DNA of 32,239 nucleotides, taken from Didymodactylos carnosus (taxonomy: Eukaryota; Rotifera; Eurotatoria; Philodinida; Philodinidae). Below the pieces are notes generated by a model. It did not search any database. It was not told where the DNA came from and saw nothing but the letters and a program-made list of their open reading frames with translations. Below are positions 10,099 to 21,100 of this stretch, one piece after another (the stretch's first letter is position 1; each line of letters begins with the position of its first letter). The stretch is taken from NCBI GenBank assembly GCA_905250885.1, contig CAJNOQ010001006.1, positions 1-32,239 on the forward strand, given 5' to 3'. Position numbers and translations under genes: made by a program.

Positions 10099-13000
10099 AT
10101 GGTTTGCCTGAGTAAGGGCGAAAACTGAAACAGAAAGTTGAGGAAACTTTAAATGGGTAGGTCGGATGAGGCATTCTATGCATAAAATTTTACCGACATG
10201 ATTAGCAGAAAATGTAATTATTTTTTAATTCATTTGTGCTTTACTTAAGTTGCTATATATTATAACTTCTGAAATAACTTCTTCTGCTAGCGATGGACAA
10301 GTCTGAAGTAACTTGTGTTTCGCAAAATCGAAATTTCAGTTTTGTTAATATACTCATCGTCAATTACTATTTTTGAAATTATTTCACAGTTTTGATAAGT
10401 TTATCATTTTTTTGTTGCTGTCTTTTATCGTTAGCAACAACGAACGTCAAACCATGTCATCTAAATTAATTTCATTATTTTCATATCTTGGAGCTAGATT
10501 ATCTATATGATGTTGTACAACATTTGTTTTTCTCTTATTACGACCTCGTACGCCTACTGCTTGAACAACGTGAAAGCGAAGATAGACTTCTTTTTTCACA
10601 CAATTTACCAGTTACTAAATGTTAGGATGATGTTTGTTTATGCGTACATTGAAATGATTATGCCATCCTAGAATCAATATTTGTTAGTAGGGTGACACGA
10701 CTCTACTACGAAATTAAAATTTGACGGCAGAAATTAGACTGAGAGCGAAAAAATCTAATTCGCGAAAGAGTCGGATGATCAGCGAGGACTTTAAGTATCC
10801 CACAAGAAGTCTATCATTTTACATAAAAAGTATTTTAAAGAGTCAGTTTCTGGCTCTTCTGAGATCTGTGCTCAAACTGTTACTGTAGGAAAGGTTTTGC
10901 TTAGCAAAGAAGACTTTTGAAAAACGGTCGTAAACAACTCGCAGCTTCATCTTTAAGATTATCGAAAGCAAATTCAACATCGTTTAATAGTAGTAGTGCT
11001 AGAGCCATGAGGTTTCAGCAAAACATCCGAATATTTTCGTGCTCACGATGCTGAGTCGTTAAACCTAATGACTGAATATTACGATAAGTATACTGAGTAC
11101 AATGAAAATAGCATCCGTTATGTGTTGTTTGTGAAAACTACAAATATGAGCGAAAGTAATGTATTCATAATAGAGATAATGTACAAGAATCGCATCGCTA
11201 TTTCTGCCGTCATTTTAGGTTTCTGTCCTTACTTAAGCAATTCATTGTCTCTATGCAAAATTTTGTTGATGAGTCGCTGCTGCCTGCGTTTGTTTTAGCC
11301 GAATTCTCCGCAAAATAAGCTCCACAGCACGGCTGAGTGATTTGCGAATATTTTCTACTTCTGGACGAACAAGAATGTAAAACAAAATGGGGATTCAGGG
11401 ATTTCTGATCTTAAATCAAGATCTTATTACAAGAAGTCAAGAAATTTCAAGATGTTCAAAATTTGCGATTTAAGGTGTTAAATAAAGTTCATGACCGATT
11501 AAGTCCTAGTGCGCGTTCTTCGGTATTCGACTTGATTCCAGTTTGTTTTAGGCGGTTGCTAAAGAAACTCGATTATTTCGAATTTAGATTGCTTTACTGC
11601 ATTTCGTTTGAATTCTAAGGAAAATTTCAAGTCTGTCCGCCACCTACCACAGAGCTTATGTGTGTCAAGTCGGATTCTATTCGAAGGAGCGTTGATTGTA
11701 TCGTTTACAACAACTAGTAATACTACAACTTGGACACTGGACGATTGGCATCATTAATGCAGCTTTGGCCTGTCACACACTTTCGATCTGTCAACTCCAC
11801 TCCGCCTTTGCGGGAGCAACAGCGCCACACACCGTCCTGCGTTGCATTCTATGGTCAACCTGTTACTGTACATCGCTGCAGCGAGAGTATCAGTGTTACA
11901 CCAGCAGGACGGGGCTAATCTCAATAAGAACTCAAAATATGTATAAGTTTGTATCTGTATTTTGTATTTACTGTGGTTGTTTTTTAAGCTTCGTGGAAAA
12001 GTATCTGCCCAACAAAGAGAATGAATGAACTCTGTTCTTTTTAGTCCTAAAGATTAAAGAGATAAGATGAACTTGAGTTCTTGAAACTTTTTTTCACGTT
12101 TTTTGTCAAGATCTTACTAAAAGTCCAAGAAGTCAGACTTTTGATTCAAGACGGGAAAAGTCTACTTCATAAAAAAATAATTGCTGCTGGGGTAAAAAAG
12201 AATGTATTCTGTGGTTTGTTATTATCATGAATGTCTTTTAATCGATGGATGATAAACCCTTGCCGATAACAAAATCTTAAGAGGACTCTCTCATAAAAAT
12301 AAATCAAAAATATTTATTGAATTTAGGATTTTGCGAAGAAACTTCCATAAAAATTTTCAAAATTCGAACTAACTAATATTAGTGCAACTTGTACATGAGC
12401 AGATAGCACAAAGTGTCGTCTAAAATCCTCTCTCAAGGTTTAGGCTTGACACTGGACTTTTGAAGCGTCTCGGGAGCAAGGCTGCCAACGCAAAGCGATA
12501 AACCATTGTCTTTAATGATAAAAATAATTCCGCAGTCAATGCTTTATCTCTTCTGGGTGACAATGCTGCTCACGACTTCTCGCTTCTTAATCTCAAAAAC
12601 GGATAGCACATCGGTTTTCGTCACAATGAGTCTCATGGCAAATTTGTTTTCATGGGAAACCTTAAAAAAGTTTCCTTAAGATAAAATATACCCGAGTATT
12701 ATTTTAGGTTTTGAAACAGTGTGCCTTAATCTCTGGCACCTCATGCGTTTCATAATAAAAAGAACACAGTAAAATAAATGTATGTCTCGTAAGGAGTAAA
12801 TAAAATTAAACAACATTTCGCCTTTCTTTGGCAAAGTGCAGCAACTGATCTAAATATATTGTTCAACGGCTCTCACATCGTTAAATGTTTTGACGGATGT
12901 TCACCTGGTAAACTATGTATAACCGAAGTTCTGTTAGTTCTATAGAATAATCAATTTTCATTGATTTAGGCTGAATATATGATTCGAATACTCCTGGAGC

Positions 13001-14046
13001 CACGTCCAGAGTTTTATTTATAAAGCGTAAGCAGTAGATTTTCGCTCATTTCTGAATTGTTTTAAATTTATCACAATGCTATTTCATCGTTGGAAGCATC
13101 TGGCCACAGATGGGTCAATCTAAAAAGACTAGTGTTACCAGCTTCCTGCGTTTTCTTTGACATATTCGATAACATTGACCACAACATATGTGTTTGTTGA
13201 TTATAGAAATATGATCGAACTTTTGTCTCTTCTGTCGATGGAGATTCGATTCATAAATTTTGTGGGTGTAATCTTGAGTAAATGTCTAATTTTATTTAGC
13301 CAAATGTTTTATTTTTTTGTTTTTCTTTTATCACTTCTTCTTGGTTCGTGAAATAGCCAGCTGGCTTTTAAAAGATTTTAGTTAATAGCATCTTTCTCCT
13401 TTTATATAGTACTCGAGCAGCTGTTGAATAAAGATTTTCCTAAAAATAGTATCTTTATGGATCATTCCTTCGACATTTTCGTTAGAGCGATTCGCCTCGC
13501 CTACTCTTATGGATGATTCATAGTCAGCAGTAACCAATCAAAATATGCAGACGTTCCTCCGTGAATATTATATGAATAAACTAGTAGAAAATTCTTCTGT
13601 TTATGCAGTTCAGATGTGTTAATAGCCTAAACTGACATTGTTTCGAATGATTAATGAAAGAAGAAGTTTTCTATCGTTTTGTAACTTGCTCTTTTAACAT
13701 TTTAAAGTTGAAATGAGAGTCAGCTTTCGAGTTTATGCTACAGAAAATGTTCATTACAGTGGCCTTCTCGTTCTTGATAGGGTTGCCTTCGACATACGTC
13801 GAAATAAATAAATAATAAATAAAAAAATACCTTTCTGTTTTGTGTCATGATATCCTAACTATAAAGGCTGTTGATCTCTTTGTCTGTCTGTCTCCGTTTT
13901 CTTTGTCAACATTTGGAGAAAACAACAAGTTTACTATAGTCACATGTACTTCTGACTGTCTGTTTTAGAATAACAACGAAAAAGGAAATTAAAAGTATCG
14001 AACTCAATTAGAAACATCCATATTTTAAAACTAAATTAATTTCACA
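10099..14046. other. Long gene-poor stretch, probably degraded repeats
   Basis: No coding exon can be supported. There is a GC-richer island near 11690-11920 (listed separately), a tandem pair of GGATNATTC-containing words near 13457-13530, and a small perfect hairpin at 13788-13803 (TTCGAC-ATAC-GTCGAA). A short translated patch near 13150-13190 (VFFDIFDNIDHNI) looks faintly like reverse-transcriptase motif A but is interrupted by stops on both sides. The Rab1 promoter should lie just before 14047; a TCTG-type microsatellite sits near 13880. Confidence 0.4.
11690..11920. other. Locally GC-rich island, possible solo-LTR or retroelement fragment
   Basis: Composition rises sharply above the surrounding AT-rich DNA (for example CTCCGCCTTTGCGGGAGC). 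Two overlapping open frames run through it on the plus strand (within 11696-12028) but neither has a recognisable domain. The segment from TGTATCG (about 11698) to CCCAACA (about 12014) has TG...CA ends of LTR type, but I find no matching 4-6 bp target-site duplication. The identification is therefore weak. Confidence 0.25.
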
Positions 14047-16092
14047 ATGAATCCAGAATAGTAAGTTTTGTTTTACGTGAAATTCCACTTTTAGTAATTG
14101 GTCTAATTCCTCTGTTTTCTTTCAGCGATTACTTGTTCAAATTATTACTTATCGGTGATTCTGGTGTGGGAAAATCATGTTTATTGTTGCGTTTTGCTGT
14201 AAGTTGTATTCTTTTCTGTTTTTGTTCGTGGTCCATACCTCCACGAATATTTAGATGACAGCGCAAGCAGAAATTTGATTACTGACCTTGTTTTTTTGTT
14301 ATAGGATGATACCTATACTGAAAGTTATATTAGTACAATTGGTGTTGATTTCGTAAGCATTTTCTGTACTTCATATGTTGTTACTTATATTTAGCTTATT
14401 TTTATTTAGAAAATTCGTACCATCGATCTTGAAGGGAAAACAATTAAGCTGCAAATTGTATGTGATTGTTTCTTTGGTTTTTTATCACTGTGCATCTATT
14501 TTTATTTTTATGTTTAGTGGGATACCGCTGGTCAAGAGCGGTTTCGAACGATAACAAGTGAGTACTTGATATATAAGTTATTCTCGTGTGAAATTAATTT
14601 TTTTCCTTTAGGCAGTTATTATCGAGGAGCACACGGAATTATTGTTGTTTATGATGTAACAGATCAAGTAAATTTGAAGAGAGATAAAACTACATTACTC
14701 ATCTATCCATTTCAAATCAAAAGAAATGCTAGTTTTTGAATAACTCGAGACAGGAAAGAGATAAAGACTTATGCTTTTCACTGTTCGATAGGCAAGAAAA
14801 ACGGTTTCTTACGAGTAAATAGCCGAAAGTGTCCTCGTCAAAAGGGAAGTCAAGCGAGACGTTGATTTTCGATGATTCAGACATAGCATGAGATTTCTAA
14901 GGAGTCCCAGAACTGCTAAGGCTAAGACTAAGACTGTTTTATTCACGAAAAGTGAGAGTCATTAAAGGTCACTGACCTGTAATAAATGACTCAAGCCAAA
15001 CAACACAAAAAGAATAATAAAAAAGAACAAAATAAATAAGACAGCTAAGGTTAGAACCAGAAGTAGAGTGCTACTCGGTGATTCGGAAAGCGCAAAAGAC
15101 ATACGTAATCGACCACACTGAATCTGATGACCCCGTTTATTTTCGAAGAAAAAATCAAAAATCTAATAAAAATTGCGCTTTGAGTTTTCACCACTTTTCT
15201 GTCTCGAGTTATTCAGTAACTAAGCATCCTTCTTTTGATTTGAAATGGATAGTAGTCGCATAGAATCAATCTTCACATGCGGCTTGTATTTCTCCAGGAA
15301 TCATTCAATAATGTTAAACAATGGTTACAAGAAATTGATCGTTATGCAAGTGAGAATGTAAATAAACTTCTAGTTGGCAACAAATGTGATTTAACTGCTA
15401 AAAAAGCCGTGGATTATGTTAAAGCTAAAGTAAGTTGAGCGTTTTTTAACAAAGAAGAAATACGTTTTATCTTAGTCAAAAAATTTTCATTATATTTTAA
15501 ATAATACACTCTAATTATCACAAATAACTTCTTATCCCCTATAAAAGAAAGACAAAGGCCGTTGAGCTAGAATAGAAATAAAAATTTGAGGTTATACAAA
15601 TCTTTTTTAGTCTTTCTCGTGCTACAGCTTAGCTTAGTAAGCATGCTTTTCTTTTACAGTGGCCAGCATATGTTCGAGAGAACTTAGCCACCGTTCAAGA
15701 AAACGCACAGAACAGTTTACATCGACAACACACTTTTTTCCTGTGATCAGACGTTGTATTGCTAGATTAGATGAATAGTGATGATTATTCGTTCTTTTGT
15801 GATTATCAATAGAGGTCACCCCGGCGCATAATACTATATATTTTTAAAGTTTAGCTACGGTTTTAAATAACAGAATTTTTCTTTCTAATTTCAGGAATAT
15901 GCCGATTCATTGAGCATTCAATTTTTAGAAACGAGTGCCAAAAATGCCACGAATGTTGAACAAGCATTTATGAAAATGGCTACAGAAATAAAATATCGTA
16001 TATCCACCACCGCTTCTGATGGTGCAAAACCACTAAGTGGTATTAATGTTAAAGGAAAACCTGTTAATCAGAAAACGGGGGGGTGTTGCTAG
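14047..16092 (+). CDS. RAB1A: Ras-family small GTPase Rab1 (8 exons)
   Basis: Exons are 14047-14060, 14126-14198, 14305-14352, 14410-14457, 14518-14557, 14612-14667, 15298-15429 and 15895-16092 (stop TAG). All introns are GT-AG and all phases close, giving 202 residues against 205 in human RAB1A. Motifs: P-loop GDSGVGKS (15-22), switch I with YISTIGVDF (37-45, T40 binds Mg), WDTAGQE (62-68) with catalytic Q67, NKCD (121-124), ETSAK (149-153), and a C-terminal double cysteine (C201-C202) for geranylgeranylation. The protein is almost identical to animal Rab1 up to the hypervariable tail. Rab1 controls ER-to-Golgi vesicle tethering and autophagosome initiation on the cytosolic face of membranes. 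Most introns are 52-106 nt. Introns 6 (630 nt) and 7 (465 nt) are oversized; intron 6 carries an inserted element (14706-15249). AATAAA signals occur at 16299, 16460 and 16523. Confidence 0.97.
14706..15249. mobile_element. TA-duplicating MITE/non-autonomous Tc1-mariner-like element in Rab1 intron 6
   Basis: Terminal inverted repeats of about 53-56 bp (14706-14758 and 15194-15249) both begin TCCATTTCAAATCAAAAGAA and continue to GAATAACTCGAGACAG. They differ by a few substitutions and small indels. Each is flanked by TA (14704-14705 and 15250-15251), the target-site duplication typical of Tc1/mariner elements. Removing the element plus one TA leaves an 84-nt intron, a normal size here, which independently supports the boundaries. 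The 430-bp interior has no transposase; it includes an inverted pair GTCATT...AAATGAC near 14958-14990. The superfamily name rests on the TA duplication and is inference. Confidence 0.85.
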
Positions 16093-16298
16093 AAAAAAAT
16101 TGCTCGTCTATCAATTACGTTATTTTATTATCTTAATCCAAACAAACAACCACTGACATATACGTATTTTATTTTTAAACATTTTCTATTTCTCTTTGTT
16201 TCATCTGTTTTTTAAAACACATACTTAAATAGATGATGAGAGACAGAATTGTAATTGATTGCTTTTTCTTTTTATGTTGTTGTTTCTTGTTGTCGTGG

Positions 16299-16528
16299 AA
16301 TAAACAACCATTTCTAATTCGTGTCCTTCGTCTTTTCTTTAATCATGCGCTTTGTGCGTATACACACGCACACACACCTACACATAGAGGTTTTTTCCGG
16401 TTTCTTGGTGACACGGTTATTCTTTATTCAAAAAATCATGTAAAATGAGTCGTATTCTCAATAAAACGTGAATGCATATATTGTTATCATCCCAATGATT
16501 CTCTTACAATAGTTTGCTGAGGAATAAA
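16299..16528 (+). terminator. Rab1 3' UTR poly(A) signals
   Basis: Three AATAAA hexamers lie downstream of the Rab1 stop at 16299-16304, 16460-16465 and 16523-16528. A CA-repeat (around 16361-16377) sits between the first two. Which one is used cannot be told from sequence. Confidence 0.5.
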
Positions 16529-18372
16529 GTATAAATAAATTATTTAAACACAAACAGTCAGAGCTTGAATTTTTTGCATTTTTCATTTTTTTTCATTACA
16601 TACCATATGCTTCTAATATAATAAATCATTATTTTTGTTTCGAAATTCTTCAATCGTTTCATCTTTTATTAATGATCATAAAGGCATACTGTAAAAAACT
16701 AATGTACATAATGAACATCATCATTTCTTTCTCAAAGCAACAGTCTTATGATTTTGCCGTCAAAGGTGTGCGTTTGTGTGTGTGAATAAATTTTCTGTGG
16801 TATTTCTATCACGATTTTGGGTTATAGATAGCATTTATGTCTTTTTGATTCCATTCTGTTTTTTTTGCTGTTCGTTATATTTTTTTTCTCTAAAACCCAT
16901 ACATAACTAAAGAGTGAGGCGTTTCCAAATAACACTTGTACGATGAAATTACACACGTAAAATCCACACGGCCTTTTTGTTTTATTTGTTTATTTTTATT
17001 TCTTCTATTTTTAACAGTTTTTTTTCCTGTATTTATGTCTTTTGTTCTTATCATGTATGTATATCTATATGGCAATAACACTGAATAAAAATTTTGGAAA
17101 TAAATAACGTTCATATGATGCTTTTGAACTGTAATTTAGATCTCCTGTAGAATGACTAAACTGAAAAGATGTATTGATTGCTGAAAAGAACTCCTACAGC
17201 TATCTTCTATCGAACTGACGATACTACATCAATTTGTGTCTTAAACAATGTATTTAATCACTCTATCATAATGCTTTAACTAAAAGCCTTATGCTCATTT
17301 TCTGGAATAGCATTTTATAGATGTTGTATGGTTATCGACTAAATCAAAAAGAATATATTTTTTTTTCTTTTTAGATTTTTGAATTTAATAGTCTCAACAT
17401 TATCGAGAAGTAAATCGAGTTTGTCAGCATAAAGTAAAGAGGAAACTTGTTATATATAATCAAAACTCGTAGTACTGATATGACAGTGGCCCTCTTTTCT
17501 TATTTTTTTCTAAAAACTTTTGAATTCTGTGCCATGTTTTTGAACTTTAGCTGTTATGTATAATAAAACCTGGTAAAAAAATTGGTAAAAAATTAAATTA
17601 TCACTGGAAATAGTCAAAATTTTTAAATTTTTATTCTTATTGTAAAAACTTCTTTCTTTCCCATACTGTTCTACTTAAAATTGTTTTAACATCGTATTGC
17701 AGAACAAATCATTTTCTACGAGATGAGCTAGTGAAATGAAAAATAGCTCAGAAATATGTCCGAAAAACGGTTTGCTGTGAGAATCATTAGTAGATAACTC
17801 CAAAATTTCGTTGTAAAAATCAAATTTTTGGTATTGTAATGGGATTTTTAATCAAAGTATATATGATTTTTGGAATCTGCATGTGAATAAAAATCTTTTA
17901 GATCGTTGATTTCTTTTTTGTTGCCAGAGATCTTGCCAGAATTTTTTTGATGTTTCGCAAGTCTAAAATTTTTTTGTACTAGAAATCTGTCGCTTAAGAG
18001 GGATTCCTTTCCGTCTTGTTTTCATTCTGTTTGTTTCTATTTTTAACATTGATTCTGTTAGTCTACCCTGTTACTTACTATATATTACTATGTAATGATG
18101 TTTTTAGTATGACTAGATATTTCTGGTTTTGGAACTTGCATTGAGACAATTAATCTACATTTAAAGAATAATAAAGACATCTTCATATCATCAAACTAAT
18201 GCTGTATGAATAAATGATAAACCTTAAAATTATTCCTGATTCAAATGTTATAAAAGAATGAGATATCAAAATTATCAAAGATTGATGGAATGCTATACTA
18301 TACAGTTTTCTATATATCAATAGATATGGAACTGTCAAACTTGAATTGCATTGGTAACATTAATCAAATGAT
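16529..18372. other. Intergenic region between Rab1 and TXNL1, no gene seen
   Basis: AT-rich noncoding DNA. Local features are short direct repeats, such as GGTAAAAAA near 17572-17590 and TTGCCAGA twice near 17920-17938. No exon is supportable on either strand. Confidence 0.4.
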
Positions 18373-18679
18373 TTGAACGAAACGAGTGAAATGAGAACAC
18401 GTGCATTACAAAAGCTTGCAAAACCTGGAAGACACATGTTGAAATCAATCGAACAACTTTACTACGTATTTATTCAAAAGCCAATTGATCATATAACTAA
18501 TAAGCTGAACAACGTAATAAACAAAAAAAATAGTCAGAAAAGTAGGTGGATTAGATAAGCGTATCAATTTAAGTGATATTGAATATATTAAAGAAAAGAT
18601 AGACAAACTGACACGTATGGTTCAACGGATAAATTCAAAAACATTTGATATTCATCTTGCTGAATTACAAGCAGAATAA
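18373..18679 (+). pseudogene. Probable small gene remnant with a frameshift, unknown family
   Basis: One frame (18373-18558) reads MRTRALQKLAKPGRHMLKSI and onward with coding-like, charged composition, then hits a stop. The next frame, joined at an A8 run near 18523-18530, continues as GGLDKRINLSDIEYIKEKID to a TAA at about 18677. Together they would give about 100 residues with helical, amphipathic character. Upstream, stops appear in every frame within a few codons and there is no good acceptor site or ATG at the beginning of the similarity. I read this as a decayed gene end. A sequencing error in the A-run of a real exon is the alternative. I do not recognise the family. Confidence 0.3.
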
Positions 18680-19476
18680 TAATTAATAGTTTTTCATTTA
18701 AAACTATCATACAATTAAATCAACATGGAATTATTAAATTAAACGAATTATGAATAAATAAGCATAAAAATTTTCGAAAGTTCGTCGTCTTACAAAAAAT
18801 TGTTTACTGTTCTGTTTAAAAGAAATACGCATGATATTAAAGTCAGATAGAATGATGGAAATACAATCTCATTGCATTTGCAATAAAAATAGAAATTATA
18901 ATTGAATCTGGAATTGAATGAATATTTATACACGTTTTATTTTGCTTTTCTTGATATAGAATTGCTTGATTCTTCCTTATTCAGAATACAAGCGGAAAAA
19001 TATTGCAGTAAACGGCAAAACTAACTCCACTGTTCTGTATCTATATTCTGTACAACGATTGTAGTTGTGCAATCGACCTGATGTTATTAGTAGTCATTTT
19101 TTGGGTTTTATTTTTTTGTTTCGTTTTGATATAAGCTATATTCTTTCTAACTACAAGCGTTTTCAACATGTTTTTGGTTTTTCTACTAAACTATTTTTTA
19201 TCTAATGGTTACGCCTACAAATAATGAGAGTGTCACGGTCTAGACAGAATGTTTGTCTACGGATATTAGTTTTGTTAACGCATGCTTTACGATGTCACCA
19301 GAAAAGTGTATAGAGTACGAAAGAAAGTTGACTTGAACAGTCACGTAACACTTAATTTTTAAAGACATTTTTGATGTGATCATTTATAAAATCGTACTAC
19401 ATGATATTCATCGTTTGTAAAACTATTGTGACTTTTATTTTCTAGATCTTATTACTCAACTGTTATTATCGCTAAA
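18680..19476 (+). promoter_or_regulatory. Upstream region of TXNL1
   Basis: Noncoding AT-rich DNA that should include the TXNL1 promoter and short 5' UTR. I see no distinctive element apart from T-rich tracts. Confidence 0.3.
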
Positions 19477-21100
19477 ATGCCTGTTAAACAAATATCGACT
19501 GGTAGTCTGCAATCAGAATTAAATTCAGCCGGTGATAAAGTTGTTTTGGTTGACTTTTTTGCTGAATGGTGGTAAGAAATCCACTTGGTATTTTCCTATT
19601 ACAAAGCAGTTATCTATTTTATTTTGAAGTGGACCGTGTAAAACTATTGCTCCTCATATTGATCATTTGAGTTCAACTCATCCAAATGCTGTATTTCTCA
19701 AAATTGATGTTGAAAAATGTCAGGTATTTTACTTTTTATTCTTTTCAAACTACAATTTATTAATCATTTTATTTTATTTTTTTACTTTTAGACAGAAGCA
19801 GAACAGTACAATATAACAGCAATGCCAACATTTTTATTTTTTAAATATGCTAAAGAAGTTGATCGTATTAAAGGTGCTAATAAAGAATTACTTGAATCAA
19901 CATTGAAAAAATATTATAATGATGTACCATCAAAAGTTGTTGGACATGTAAGTTAATAAGATTAGCTATCAAATGTTTTATTTTTCTTCAATTATTATAT
20001 ATTTATTTATTATTTTAAGATTGATTTAAAAGAACTTATTAAAGTAGCTGAAAGTGAAGCATTAAACGAAGCAAGTCCACTTCAATGGCAAGATGCTATT
20101 ATTCATCATAAAGGTGTTCTTAAATCAGATGTTGATGAAGAGGTACGATATGAGAATGATTTATTTGTTGAAAATATCTTTATTTACATTTTAATTTTTA
20201 GCTTATATTACATATTGCATTTAATCAAATTATTCGATTACATTCAATTATTATTGAAGCACCAGAAGGTTGGTAGAGAAAACAGAAGCATAAGCTCTTT
20301 TTTGATAATAATTTAACTAATAAATTATGTTTCTTTTTGTTTTCAGATGCGGGACCCAAGACTGTTAAATTATTCATAAATCAAACAAAGACATTAGATT
20401 TTACGGATGCTAAAAGAACAGATCCAGTACAAACATTGGAGTAAGTAAAAATATATTGACAAGTTTAATATCAACGTTTCTCAAACTTTTATCTTTTGAT
20501 TTAGATTTGAAAAGAAGCAGCTTACTGAAGGAACGCCAGTCAATCTCAGATTTGTTAAATTTCAATCTGTTCAAAGTGTTACGGTAAGAAAATTCACCTA
20601 ATAAATCTATGATTTTGATTTTTATATTCTACTTGAATGAAATTAAAGAAATGTGTTTTCTATGAAAATTTTTTCAAGATTTAGGCTTTTCTGTAACTTA
20701 AAAATAAATGATTATATATCTTACATTTCATCTTAATTTAGCATTAAGATCAGTTAATAAGAAAGAGTGCTCAGCATTTTGTACTTTTTAGTAGTTGGAT
20801 TACGATGTTCAGCTAGATCTTTTCTCTCAGAGTCAGATCTACCTATTCAACTTGTAAAAAAATGATTTTCTATATTTTTGTATAGCTATTTTTTCAAAAT
20901 AATCAAGATGGTACAGAGACGACAACAATAAATTCAATTAAATTCTACGGTACGCCAATTCAGACAACAAATATGAATGATTTCAAAAAGGTAATGATAG
21001 TCAATATTGACTTGTTGTAAATAAAATATAACTCGTCGATTTTCTCTAATTGTTAACACTGCTGTTTTAGGCCGATGGGAAACCAATAGCAAATATGTGA
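19477..21100 (+). CDS. TXNL1: Thioredoxin-like protein 1 with PITH domain (9 exons)
   Basis: Exons are 19477-19571, 19630-19723, 19792-19947, 20020-20142, 20202-20268, 20347-20440, 20505-20583, 20886-20990 and 21071-21100 (stop TGA). All introns are GT-AG and phases close, giving 280 residues against 289 in human TXNL1. The N-terminal thioredoxin fold (about 1-105) has the active site WCGPCK (31-36), split by intron 1 inside the first cysteine codon, and the cis-proline in AMPTF (P75). The C-terminal PITH domain (about 115-275) is recognised by EAPEDAGPKTVKLFIN, LRFVKFQSVQSVT and the near-invariant ending GTPIQTTNMNDFKK. In animals this family is a cytosolic oxidoreductase bound to the 26S proteasome through the PITH domain. 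The short ninth exon supplies only nine codons. Intron 7 is longer (302 nt) than the others (57-80 nt). A possible ATTAAA poly(A) signal is at 21264. Confidence 0.95.

Noticed and set aside
13140-13290. Faint reverse-transcriptase-like motif (VFFDIFDNIDHNI)
   Set aside because: Stops flank it closely, and no other RT motif such as a downstream YADD was found in any frame nearby.
13755-17495. Three occurrences of ACAGTGGCC (near 13756, 15657 and 17485) as possible Tc1/mariner ends
   Set aside because: No inverted partner (GGCCACTGT) was found at a sensible distance from any of them, and sequence after the word differs between copies.
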